Assembly (NCBI GenBank): GCA_023055505.1
Contig: JALIRH010000122.1
Span: forward strand, 588,501 to 652,500
Length of the DNA stretch: 64,000 nucleotides
Source: Callipepla californica brunnescens
Taxonomy: Eukaryota > Chordata > Aves > Galliformes > Odontophoridae
Direction of reading: 5' to 3'
This document shows, one piece after another, positions 48,673 to 59,308 of the stretch. A program made the position numbers and the translations under genes. Under the pieces are notes generated by a model that was given only the letters and a program-made list of their open reading frames with translations, was not told the origin of the DNA and ran no database searches. Positions within the stretch are counted from its first letter, which is position 1. Each line of letters starts with the position of its first letter.

Positions 48673-48867
48673 GTTGCTGAAAACTTTGTTCCTCCCTTGT
48701 TGGGTGCCACTCTCACTGACTACCAGAGAAATGTTCCAGCTGCTAGGGAGCCTGCAGTACTGGGTGCTGTGGCTGTCGCTGTAAAGAAGCTGGGTGGGCA
48801 CATCGCTGCTGAAATACCTCCGATCTTTGATGCTGTTTTTGAGTGCACGTTAAATATGATCAAGAAG
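48673..48867 (+). pseudogene. XPO1 pseudogene exon 9 of 9, right
   Basis: The exon is open. VAENFVPPLLGATLTDYQRN and IFDAVFECTLNMIKK match exportin-1. The donor GTATTT is weak. No later exon is found before the telomere-like repeats. Confidence 0.95.
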
Positions 48868-49538
48868 GTATTTCTATGTAAATTTTGGATAATGGAAAAA
48901 AAGAAAAGGGATTTTATATTCAGGATATTGCAAGAAAGGGGGCAGGGCGTGTTATGCTATGTAGTTTACATAGCATTATTCTGTTGTATGGAAATGAAGG
49001 TGAGGTTCATGAGCTGTGGCTGTCTGGGTGAATGTCTTAATCTCACTGACTTAATTTCTTGATCCAGTTCTGGAATTAAATTCGGAGTTGTTTTTCTGTT
49101 CCAGGACCTTGGGATGTCGTGGTCCTGGAAGCTGAAGTATACTTCAGGTATATTCGTACGTACTTTGAGTAGAAGTATTGATTAGTTCTTGAAGTATTTC
49201 TTTCCTGATTTCCATAGCTGCTAGAGTTTCTGTGTTACGGTTTACAACAGGTACTTGCATAATAGATGGGTGCTGTTTTGCAGCAGTGTGAATCAGAAAG
49301 TGTATCCCTGTAGTGGCCGGGTGCTTAACTGTTGAGGCCGTCTGTCCTGTGCCTGTGGAGCAAGTGGTAATTAATGTTGTGCACTGACAAAATGTGGTTC
49401 ACCCTGCTGACACTGTGTAAGTCCAGCAAATGGTCTTCTCAATCTGTGGTGGTGAAAGTATGGGGAAAAATTTTGCTGGGAATCTGGGAACTGCGTGCTT
49501 TGTTTTGTTTTTAGATTTCTTTAAACCTGAGATCTGAA
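48868..49538. other. No gene seen, right
   Basis: This is the mirror of 12,193-12,870, unique sequence between the last pseudogene exon and the hairpin repeat. Confidence 0.6.
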
Positions 49539-49608
49539 TGATAATCCAGATTTTCTCTCCCAAATTTTCACCGTGAAAAGGCTGTATGGATTCAGGCCTT
49601 TTTTGCAA
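49539..49608 (-). repeat. 70-bp hairpin-bearing repeat, telomere-proximal right copy
   Basis: This is the mirror of 12,124-12,192. The TTAGGG-like array begins a few bases after it. Confidence 0.7.
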
Positions 49609-49611
49609 CTG

Positions 49612-50985
49612 GTTAGGGTTAGGGTTTAGGTCAGGGTTAGGGTCAGCTTCAGGGTCAGGGTTAGGGTTAGGGTTAGGGTTAGGTTTTGGTGTAGATTTCG
49701 GTTTAGGGATAATGTGAGTCTTAGCGTCAGGGACAGAAGTAGGTGAACTGTTCATGTTAGGAGTAGCATTAGGGTTAAGTTTAGGGTTAGATTTAGGATT
49801 CGATTTGTATGTAGGGTTAGGGGTAGGGTTAGTTTGAGTGTCAGGGTGAGGTAAGGGGTAGGCCTCGGGTTTGGCTTTGTGTTAAGTAAAGGTTTAGGAA
49901 TAGTTGTAGGGTTAGTGTTTGGATTAGGATTTGGTTTAATATTAGGAACATGTTTTGGGGTAGATTTAGGTGAGGGTTGTGGTGATCTGATGCTTTTGGT
50001 TAGGTTTAGGGTTGGGCTTAAACTTGGGTTTTGTGGTAGGGTCTGAGTTTGGGTTAGGGTTAGGGTAGAGTTAGAATTAGGATTTGGGAAATGCTTAGAG
50101 TTCTGTTTAGGGTAAGGATTGGTGTTAGATGTAGGGTTTGAGTTAGGGTTAGGATTATGGTTAGGGCTAGGGTTCTGTTAGGTTTTGGGTTAGGGTTACA
50201 GGTAAGTTTATTTTGGTTCTAGGGTAAGGTTATGTTTAGGGTTAGGGTTACGATTAGGGTAAGATTTAGTTTTACAGTGTTAGGGTAAGTTTAGGTTATG
50301 GAATAGGGTTAGGTGTAAGGTTGGGTTTAGTAATAGGGTTAGGTTTAGATTCTGGGTTAGGGTTAGAGATAGGGAAAGGGTTTGGGATTGTTTTAGGTTT
50401 CGGATTAGATTTAGGATTAGGGTTAGGGAAAAAGTTTTTCTCAGTTTTATGATTGTGTTTAGAGCTAGGATTAGGTTGGGTGTTCACGTTAGCATTAGGG
50501 GAAGTTTTAGGTTTAGGTTTAGGTTTAGGATGCGATCTGTGTTTAGGGTTAGGGGCAGGGTCAGTTTGAGTGTAAGGGTCCCATTAGGCTTAGGCCTTTG
50601 GTTAGGGTTAAGGTTAGGAATAGGATTAGGTTTCAGGTTAGTGTTAGGGTTAGGCCTGGGGTTGGTGTTAGGGTTAGGTTAAGGTAAGTATTGTGGTTAG
50701 GGTTAGGTATAGGGAAAGGGTTTTGGGGATAGGGATAGTGTATAGGTAAGGGTTAGAATGAGATTTAGGATTAGGCTTAGGGATAGGGTTTGGTTTGGTT
50801 CTAAGGTTAGATACAGCATTAGAACTAGGTTGAGTGTCAGTGTTAGGATTAGGGTTTGGGTTACTGTTGAGGATAGGAATAGGGATAGGTTTAGGGTTCT
50901 GCTTAGGGTTCAGGCTAGGTACAGGGTTAGGGTTAGGTTTAGGGTGAGTGTGAGGCTTAGGGTAAGGATTGTGGTAAAAATGAGT
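49612..50985 (+). repeat. Degenerate telomere-like repeats (TTAGGG sense), inner right
   Basis: The array starts with nearly clean GGTTAGGGTTAGGGT at 49,611 and degenerates outward into TTAGGT, TTTAGG and TTCAGG variants. It pairs with 10,740-12,122. Confidence 0.9.
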
Positions 50986-51071
50986 TCTCTACTTGTTAAT
51001 CGAACCAACTCAAGACAGATGTGTCAGTGTTTTTCAGTGTTGTTTTTTTTTTTTTTTTTTCCTGAGAACTA

Positions 51072-51530
51072 TGTAGTTTGTAGAAGTCTCAAAAGAGATA
51101 TATCGATGTTTTGTCTAAAAACTTTGTTGTTTGTGCAAGTTGAAGCCACAGCGCTTAGTTCTAACACCTGGACAATGAACAACAGATAGCAGTGACCTTC
51201 TGAGAAACTGCAAAAGAAAAAGAAGTGAAAATCTCCTCTTGAGCGCGCATGATCGGAGCTGAGGAAAACTACGTCCTTCATCATCTCGATCACCAGGGGA
51301 CAGAGAACGACCCCCAGATAACAGCCGGCGCAGCCCAGGAAGAGAAAGATAAGAAATGAATGCAGAGATAAGGGACAATGAAAAGAGGGGATGGGGGGCC
51401 CTGTTGAGCACCTCTGGTGCAGAGGAGACTCCCGGCCGCCCAGCGCTGTTCCGCTCATTTCTTGCTTGCTCAATAAATTCCTTACTGTTGGCAACGGTTG
51501 GTGCGTATCATTCTCTTCACACCTCTAACA
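51072..51530 (+). mobile_element. ERV 5' LTR, right (459 bp)
   Basis: TGTAGTTTG to CTCTAACA, with AATAAA at 51,472-51,477. It is preceded by a T tract (51,043-51,060), 18 long against 24 A on the left. The 5' border is assigned by the TG...CA rule only. Confidence 0.82.
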
Positions 51531-51533
51531 GTT

Positions 51534-51551
51534 TGGTGCCGTGACTCGGAT
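51534..51551 (+). promoter_or_regulatory. Primer-binding site, tRNA-His type, right
   Basis: TGGTGCCGTGACTCGGAT, identical to the left copy, 3 bp after the LTR. Confidence 0.9.
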
Positions 51552-51628
51552 CCAGGCGACTCTGCTGTGGAATTCCCACTCCAGGGGAGCACCCCGTCTT
51601 CGGACGGCCCCTGGGCTGGGTAGCTTCT

Positions 51629-53120
51629 GTGCAGAGACCTGTCGCTCCGAAGTCTAGGTACAGCTCGCAGGTAAAGCTACCGGACATACCACTAGAAAGC
51701 CCCCTAGGTTTCATGTTAAAACATTGGGGTGATTCTCCCTCTAGACGAGGAAAGAGTGAGGTGAAGATGGTATATGATTGTATGGAGGTATGGGGAGGAA
51801 AGCAGAGAAGGGCAGATCAGTTGTTCTGGCCAGTATTTGGGTCCTTTGAGGACCGGATCTGCCAGGCTCTAAATGCTTATGTGAATGAAAAACAGCCTTT
51901 TAATCTGGAAGATGGTGAGTATGCAAATGATGGGTAGAATCCGATATTGGAACCTTTCTGTTCCCCCTAATTAAAAAAAGGAATACAACAGAGGAGGACA
52001 TTATACACTATCCCCCCGCCTTATGCTCCCCCGAACAGAATCCAGCGGCTCCGCCGGAGCAAGCTGAATCTGACTTGGGAGACGAACCTGAATGTGAACC
52101 CCTAGACTTCCCTAGGAGAAGGATCACTAGAAGGCAAGCTAGGCAGGAGAGGGGGCAAGGAAGAAACATTCTCCCTTTAAGAGAAATACCTGTAGCTAGC
52201 GGAGGATCAAAGCCAGGAGCTGGCTATGTTTCAGTTCCCTTCAACTCAGGAGACACATAAGGGAATTTCAGAAGGAGATGGGGAATTTGCTGGAGGATCC
52301 TTGAGGGGTCTCCGAGAGGCTAGATCAATCTTCAGGTCCCAGCCTTTATACCTGGGATGAAACACAGGCAATTTTGGGCGTACTATTTACAGCAGAAGAA
52401 AGGGATATGATCAGGAGGGCAGGTACGTGAATCTGGGATCAGCAAAACCCGGCTGGCCCAGGAGCAGATCTAAAGTGGCCCTTACAGCGGCCCAATTGGG
52501 ATAATCAGAGCCAGGAACATGGTACTCACATGGCAGATTTGCGAGTTGTTATTATTCAAGGGATTAGAGAATCTGTCCCTCGGGGACAGAATATCAATAA
52601 GGCAAATAAGGCAAGCAACGGAAAAAAGATGAAACTCCTCCTGAGTGGTTAGAGAGACTATGCAGAAATGTACAGTTCTATTCAGGCTTAGATCCTGCTA
52701 CCCCGTGGGGCGAGCTCTCCTGAAAACGCAGTTTGTAGCTAGGCCCTGGACAGATATTGGAAGGAAACTAGAGAAGCTGGAGGACTGGCAGGAGAGAGGA
52801 TTAGACGTAATGCTGAGAGAGGCTCAGAAAGTATACGTTAAGGAGAGAGGAGGAGACTCAGAAGAGGCAAGCTGGAAGTCTGATAGCTGCGGTAAGAGAA
52901 GGACAGAAGGGGGCGTTCCAGGCAAGGAGAAGAGGGAATATTCCTCGGGCAGACAACACGCTTCAACCCAACCGGAACAGACCCAGAGATTTGAGGACAG
53001 TAGAATGCTTCTACTGTCAGAAAAAGGGACACATGAAGAAAGACTGCAGAAAGAGAATCTAGGACGAGAAAATGTTTCAGGAGGACTGAGGGGGTCAGGG
53101 GCTCTACGTGCTGGGGACCC
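51629..53120 (+). pseudogene. ERV gag remnants, right
   Basis: Matrix-like sequence (51,629-51,937) is followed by the capsid start (52,075-52,260), late capsid around 52,530-52,720 and a CCHC knuckle CFYCQKKGHMKKDC at about 53,010-53,051. Several stops separate the pieces. The late-capsid stretch differs from the left copy by a local AT-rich replacement at about 52,600. Confidence 0.8.
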
Positions 53121-53138
53121 GGGAAAGAAAAAGAGCCC

Positions 53139-53375
53139 TTGATAAAATTGAAATTGAGTTCTCAGCGTCAGGAAATGGAATTTTTGGTAGAGTCTGGGGC
53201 AGAAAGATCGACTGTTCAATATTTACCTGGAGGATGTTCTTTATCCTCGGAAGAGCTACAAGTAATTGGAGCAAAAGGGGAACCTTTTATGGTACCTGTT
53301 GTAAAGCAGGTAGAAATAGAATCACCTAGCACCTATGGAACTGAGTCTTTTTTATTGGTACCTGAAGCAGAATAG
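53139..53375 (+). pseudogene. ERV aspartic protease remnant, right
   Basis: FLVESGAERSTVQYLPGG has ESG in place of the catalytic D-T/S-G, as in the left arm. The block ends at a TAG, just before LLGRD. Confidence 0.83.
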
Positions 53376-53378
53376 AAT

Positions 53379-54470
53379 TTGCTAGGGAGAGATTTAATTG
53401 TGGAGTTAGGAATAAATTTGGAAGTAAAAGATGGAGAATTAACTGTTCAGCAACGTACTCTAATGATAGAAGATGAGGCTAGAATTAACCCAGAAGTTTG
53501 GTATAGTCCAGAATCAGTAGGGAAGTTAGACTTAGAACCCTTTGAAGTGATTCTAAAGGACCCGGGCATCCCAATTAGGATAAAACAATATCCCATTTCA
53601 CAGGAAGGTAAATCAGGGCTACAACCTGAAATGGAGAGATTAATATCTAAAGGGCTATTAGAGCCCTGTATGTCTCCCTAGAATACTCCCTGTAAAAAAA
53701 AACCTTATGGCACATACAGATTGGTCCACGACTCAAGGGAAATTAAGGAGAGAACAATTCCCCGCTTCCCAGTAGTGGCAAACCCCTATACCCTGCTCAG
53801 TCAGTTGAACCCAGAATCTCAGTAGTATAGTGTAATTGATTTCAAGGATGCTTTTTGGACCTGCCCCCTGACGGCAGAATGCAGAGACTACTTTGTCTTC
53901 GAGTGGGAAGATCCAAACACCCATAGAAAACAACAACTCAGAGGGACAGTGCTCCCACAGGGATTCACAGAATCCCTAACTTGTTTGGGCAAGCCCTTGA
54001 GCAAGTACTAAAAACTGATGAACTAAACCCACAGGTAACCTTCGTGCAATATGTAGATGACTTACTATTAGCTGGAACAGGCGAGGAGACGGTTAGACAG
54101 GAGAGCATTCAACTATTGAATTTCTTTGGTTCAAAGGGGTTCAAAGTTTCAAAGGCAAAATGACAATTTACAGAAGAGGAAGTGAAATGTTTGGGACATT
54201 GGTTAAGCAAGGGAAATAAGACATTAGATCCAGAACGGGTAAATGGGATTTGATCGTTAAAAGCCCCAAGAAGCAAGAGGCAGGTGAGGCAGATGTTAGG
54301 GCTGCTAGGATGCCGTCGACAATGGATTGAGAATGATAGCAGTAAGGTAAAGCTTTTATAGCAGAAACTAGTACAAGATGGCTGAGTAAAGTGGAGCCAG
54401 GAGGATGAGCAAAGATTAGAAGACTTCAAGGTAGATCTTCCTCATGCACCAGCGTTAAGCTTACCTGATC
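53379..54470 (+). pseudogene. ERV reverse transcriptase remnant, right
   Basis: The fingers block runs 53,379-53,681 and the palm block 53,981-54,163, with YVDD at 54,050-54,061. A 1-bp deletion (CCC at 53,974-53,976 against four bases on the left) separates LPQGF from YVDD, and stops lie near 53,824 and 54,161. Confidence 0.92.
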
Positions 54471-54819
54471 TAAAAAGCCCATTTTACCTTTTTGTAAATA
54501 CAGACGAAGGGATCGCTTTTGGAGTAGTGACCCAGGAATGGGCCGGGAAGAAGAAGCCAGCAGGATACTTTTCAAAACTCTTGGATCCCGTTAGCCGTGG
54601 GGATACTAACGAACCTGTCTACGAGCAATAGTTGCTGTAGCTCTGTTAGTAGAAGAAGCAGGGAAGATGACTTTCGGGGGTGAATTACAAGTGTATACTC
54701 CACATGACATAAGGGGAGTACTACAAGAAAAAGCAGAGAAGTGGATTACAGACTCTAGACTATTGAAATAGGAAGGAATCCTAATCCATCCTCCTCAATT
54801 AGAAATAGAAACTACAAGT

Positions 54820-55329
54820 TTGCAAAATCCTGCTCAATTTTTCTATGGGGAACCAGATGAAGATTTAAGCCATGATTGCATTCAGTGTATAGAGTATCAG
54901 GCTAAAAGAGGGGAGGACTTAGAAGAGGAGAAGTTATTAGAAGGGGGCAAATTATTTGTAGATGGCTCCTCCCAGGTGGTAGAAGGAAAAGGAAAATCAG
55001 GGTATGCTCTAATAAACGGGAAAACATTTCCAGTAATTGAATCGGGACCATTGGACAGAACATGGTCAGCTCAGGCTGTGAAATGATATGCAGTCCTTAG
55101 AGCCCTTCAACTGTTGGAAGGAAACATTGGGACTATCTCTACAGATTCTAGGTATGCGTATGGGGTAGCCCATACCTTGGGAAAAAGATGGGAGGAAAGA
55201 GGATTGGTAAACTCACCCGGGAAAGGGTTAATTCACGAGTCATTAATAAGACAAACTCTGAGGGCAAGAAGAGAACCAAAGAAAACCGCAGTAGTACGCG
55301 TAAAGGCACCAGAGGGCGATGTCGGCTGA
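54820..55329 (+). pseudogene. ERV RNase H remnant, right
   Basis: Two blocks (54,820-55,086 and 55,114-55,329) carry VDGSSQVVEGKGKSGYAL and ISTDSRYAYGVAHTLGKRW, interrupted by a TGA at about 55,084. Confidence 0.87.
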
Positions 55330-56482
55330 AATAAGGGGAACTAATTTGGCTGATGAAGAAGCGAAAAGAGCGGCCTTATTGATCCTAATGGAATCCAGGC
55401 TGAGAGTCCTCGAAAAGAAACAAATGAGGCCAAAAGCTTTCCTAGACAAGAAAGAAAGGCTCCGACAAATGGAGGTTGAGGAAAAGGAGGGAAAATGGTT
55501 ATTAGCTGATGGAAGAGAGGTAATCCCTAAAGCTTGGAGAATATGAGGAGAATTTCATTAGCAGACTCATTGCGGGGTTCAGGCCTTGGTGGACCAATTC
55601 ATAATTAAATAGATGTGTATAGGCATTTCTAGCATAGCCAAAGGAATTGTAGATCATTGTATGATTTGTAGGAAAGGAAATAAACAACAACTGAGGGAAA
55701 AAATACAGGGAGGAAGAAAATGGGCTGTCAGACCTTTTGCTCAAATGCAGATAGACTTCACAGATCTCCCCAAGGTTGGGAGATAGAAATACTTATTAGT
55801 AACAGTAGCCCATTGAACACATTTTCTGGAGGCCTACCCCACCGCTAGGGCAACAGCCCAGACAGTAATCAAGACATTGTTCGAACATATTACCCCCAGA
55901 TATGGGAACATGGAAGTTGCAGATTCAGATAGAGACCCTCACTTTGTATCAAAGGCAGCGTAAGAGGCTTTAGCTCCAATGGGGACCAAATGGGAATATC
56001 ACACCCCATGGCACCCACAGAGCTCTGGAAAAGTAGAAAGGCTGAATGGGGAACTTCCAAAGCGGCTTACTAAAGGAATGATTGAAACCAAGATGTCTTG
56101 GATGAAGTGTTTGCCCCTGGCACTACTTAATTGAAGAACAGAACCAAGAAGAGAGACTGGAATATCACCTTTTGAAATGGGATTTGGAATGCCATATGAT
56201 TTAGAACTCCCATCGGAACATCCCAAGGTAGAAGAAAAATGACTCCAGGAATATTGAATTGAAATGAATAAGAGAAGGAATGAATGAAGAATGAAAGGCC
56301 TGGTGGTCCAACACCCTCCGCTAGATAGGGCAATACATCAAATCAGTCCAGGAGACAAGGTTTTAATTAAAACGTGGAAAGAGTCATCTCTAACTCCCCG
56401 CTGGGAAGGACCTTTTCTTGTTTTATTAACAACAGAAACAGCCATCCAGACAGCTGAGTGCGGATGGATCCATGCAAGCTGA
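55319..56482 (+). pseudogene. ERV integrase remnant, right
   Basis: Linker (55,319-55,546), an HHCC-like N-terminus with MICRKGN, a DDE core with DSDRDPHF and SGKVERLNGE, and the C-terminal domain (56,291-56,482, GDKVLIKTWKESS) are present in order. Several in-frame stops occur, for example near 55,617, 55,785 and 55,961. Confidence 0.86.
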
Positions 56483-56770
56483 GTGAAAGGACCAATCTGT
56501 GACACAGGACCCCAGTGGGAGGTGTCCAAGACTTCCAACAATCTGAAAACCACTCTAAGAAAAATGTAAAACTGTTTTTTTTTCTGTGTGTGTTTTTTTT
56601 TTTTTAACAGACGAAATAACTCAGTCATTTCATTGTATGCTTTGTATGTATACTGTATATGTATTGCGCATTGTAACGATGAAGATTGGTGAACTCACTC
56701 TTCCTATGAATTCCATTTAGGATTTCACTTTGTTTCGAATAAGGGGAAGGATGTGTTGGATGTGTTTGAA
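56483..56770 (+). other. ERV 3' remnant after integrase, right
   Basis: This holds a few codons resembling a pol tail, then T-rich tracts (56,574-56,606) ending TTTAACAG, which looks like a polypyrimidine-AG splice acceptor. About 160 bp of unrecognised AT-rich sequence follows. It could be the start of a lost env region. No LTR copy is present. Confidence 0.45.
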
Positions 56771-59308
56771 TGTAAGTGTCAGGTTAGGGTTGCGGTAATC
56801 CGATGCTTTGGGTTAGGTTTAGGGTTTGTTTTAGGTTTAGGTTAGGGTTAGTTTTTTGTGTAGCTGAAGGTTTAGTGCAAGGGCTAGGGTTATCCTAAGT
56901 TTGAGGTTCAGAGAAGGCTTAGGGTTAAGGTTAGGATTAGGGTTAGGGTTAGGGTAAGGTTTAGGTTTAGGATTAAGGTTAGAGTTAGGTTTAGGTTTAG
57001 GGTTAGGGTTAGGTTTAGGGTTAGGTTTTGGTGTAGATGAAGGTTTAGGGTATGGGGTAGAGCTCTCTTTAGTTTTAGGATCAGGGAAGGGTTACGCCTT
57101 GGTTGGGTACAGGATAGAGTAAGGGGGAGGGTTAGGATTTGATTTAGGGTTGGTTTCGGGTCTAGGTTAGTTTGAGTGTTAGGCTGAGAGGAGGGGTAGG
57201 CCTTGGGTTGGGTTCTGGCTTAGTGTTAGGTTAGGAATTGGTTTGGTGTTTGGATTAAGTTTGGGGTTAGAACTAGAGATAGGTTAGGTGAGATCTGCGG
57301 TAATCTGATGCTTAGCTTTAGGTTTAGGGTTGGGCTTTGAGTTGGGGTTGGTTTTAGGGTCTGATTTCGATTGAAGGCAGACTTAGAGTTACAATGAGGC
57401 TAATGGTCAGGGTTTGATATACGGTTAGAGTAAGGTTTAGGTTGACTTTAAGTGTCAGGTTTGGAAAATGGTAGGCATTGCTTTTGGTGTGGTGTTTGCG
57501 TTGGGTTTAGGAATTGGAATAGGGTAGGAGGACCATCACATAGCTAGGGTAAGTCTTAGTGTCAGGGTTGGGGTTAGAGTTAGGTGAGGGTTGTGGTAAT
57601 CTGATGCTATGTGTCAGGTTTAGGCTTGGGCATCAACTTGGGGTTGGTGTTAAAGTAGGAGTTTTTGCTAGGTTTCCGCTTCTGCTAGGGATAGGTCTCT
57701 GTTTAGGGAAAGGGCTGGTATTAGGGTAAGTGTTAGGTTTCCGGTTAGGGTTCAGAATAGAATGAGAGGCAAGGTAAGGCTTTGTGCTCGGGTTAGGGTT
57801 TGGGTTTTGGTTCGGATTAGGGTAAGTGTTTGGGTTAGGGTTAGGATAAGAATTAGTGTTAGGTTTAGTGTCAGGGGTGGTGTTGATTTAGTTTTATGGT
57901 AAGGGCTAGTGAATATGGGTCAGGGTAGGGTTCAGCATTGGGTTAGAGCTATGGAAAGGGTTTGGGATTCTTTGAGGTTTCGGATTCGATTTAGGATTAG
58001 GGTTAGGGAGAAGGTGTTTCTCAATTTGATGATTCTATTTAGGGATAGGATTAGGTTGAGTGCTGATGTTAGCATGAAGTTTAGGTTTAGGGTTAGGCTT
58101 AGGTTTAGGATTCGAGCTGTATGTAGGGATTGAGGCAGGGTTAGCTGGTGTGTAAGGGTGAGAGTAGGGTGAGGTTTAGCTTTAGCGTATGTGTTAGTGT
58201 TAGGGTAAGGCTTAAGTTTAGTGTTTGGTTTAGGCAGAGGTTTCGATTGGTGTTCCGGGGTAGGGGTAGGGTTAGTTTGAGCGTCAAGTTCAGAGTAGGA
58301 TTAGGCTTTGGATTACCATGAGGATGACGGTTCTGTTTAGAATTAGGTTTCAGGTTAGTGATAGGGAAAGAAGTGGGCTTAGGGTTTGGGTAGGGTTCCC
58401 GTTCTATTTGGGATTAGGGTAAGGTGAATTTTCACGGTTGGTGTTTGGTTGAAGTTTTGGGTTAGGATTAGCTATAGTGTTTCGTTTCGGGGTAGGGCTA
58501 GTTTGATCCTTAGGCTGAAATGGTAGGCCTTGGGTTTCATTTTGTGATTCTTTTGGGTTTGGAATTGGAAAAGGGTTTGTGTTTGGATTGGGATGTGGGT
58601 AAGAATTAGTGTTCGGGTTGGGGTTAGAGTTAGGGGAGCCTTGTGGTAATCTGATGCTTTGTGTTAGGTTTAGTCTTGGGTTTAAAGTTGGGGTTGGTGT
58701 TAGGGTGAGAGTTAGTGTTCGGGATAGTTTTCAATTTCTGTTTAGATTTCTGGCTAGGATGAGGTTGTGTTCTGGTGTTAGGATTAGTTTTAGGGTTAGG
58801 ATTAGGTTTTGTTTTAGGATTCCATTTGTGTTAGGGTTAGGAGTAGAGTTAGTTGGAGTGTTAGGCCTCGGGTTAGGGTTAAGGTTAGGAGTAGGATGAG
58901 GTTTCCAATTGGGTTTTGGGTTAGTGTCAGAGGGCTGGGACTCTTGATTGGGTTAGGGTTAGGTTAGGTTAAGGGTTGAAGTTAGGGTTAGGTCTAGGAA
59001 GACGGTTCTTGTTCTGGCTAGGGCAAATGTAAGGGTTAGGTTTAGCAGGTTTGTTTGAAGTGAGAGAAGGGCTAGGCCTAGGGTTTGAATTTGGGTGAAG
59101 GTGATGTGAAATCATAGGAATTGGGTTGGTGTTTGGATTTTTCAGGTTCGGGTTTGGTACAGGTTTAGGGGAAAGGAATGGTTTAGTACTAGAGTTAGGA
59201 TGAGAGTTTCGTTTTGGGTTGGTGTAAATGTTAGTGTAACAAGAACAGGGTTCGGGTTAGTGTTAGGTTTTTGTGTAAATTTAGGTTGAGGATTAGGGGC
59301 AGGGTTAA
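56771..59308 (+). repeat. Degenerate telomere-like repeats (TTAGGG sense), outer right
   Basis: Diverged TTAGGG/TTTAGG units have the cleanest stretch at about 56,930-57,030. They pair with 2,438-5,010. The outer edge grades into the satellite at about 59,309. Confidence 0.9.

Larger units (their letters stand above)
39073..48867 (+). pseudogene. XPO1: XPO1 (exportin-1) unprocessed pseudogene, right copy
   Basis: Nine exons, listed separately below, retain AG acceptors, GT donors and parent intron phases. For example, a Val codon is split between exons 2 and 3, Glu between 4 and 5, and Gly between 7 and 8. Exportin-1 carries NES cargo out of the nucleus with RanGTP, and the surviving part spans HEAT repeats of the middle of the protein, including the region around the NES groove. 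Frameshifts and stops in exons 1-5 are the same as in the left copy. Residue changes are far more numerous than expected for XPO1, which is almost invariant among vertebrates. It is therefore an old, unconstrained partial duplicate. Confidence 0.94.
51072..56570 (+). mobile_element. Truncated gammaretrovirus-like ERV, right copy
   Basis: This is the same element as 5,170-10,666. It differs by arm-private changes, including a 1-bp deletion in RT at about 53,974 and a small rearrangement in capsid near 52,597-52,615. No env and no 3' LTR are seen before the telomere-like repeats resume at about 56,770. Confidence 0.92.
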
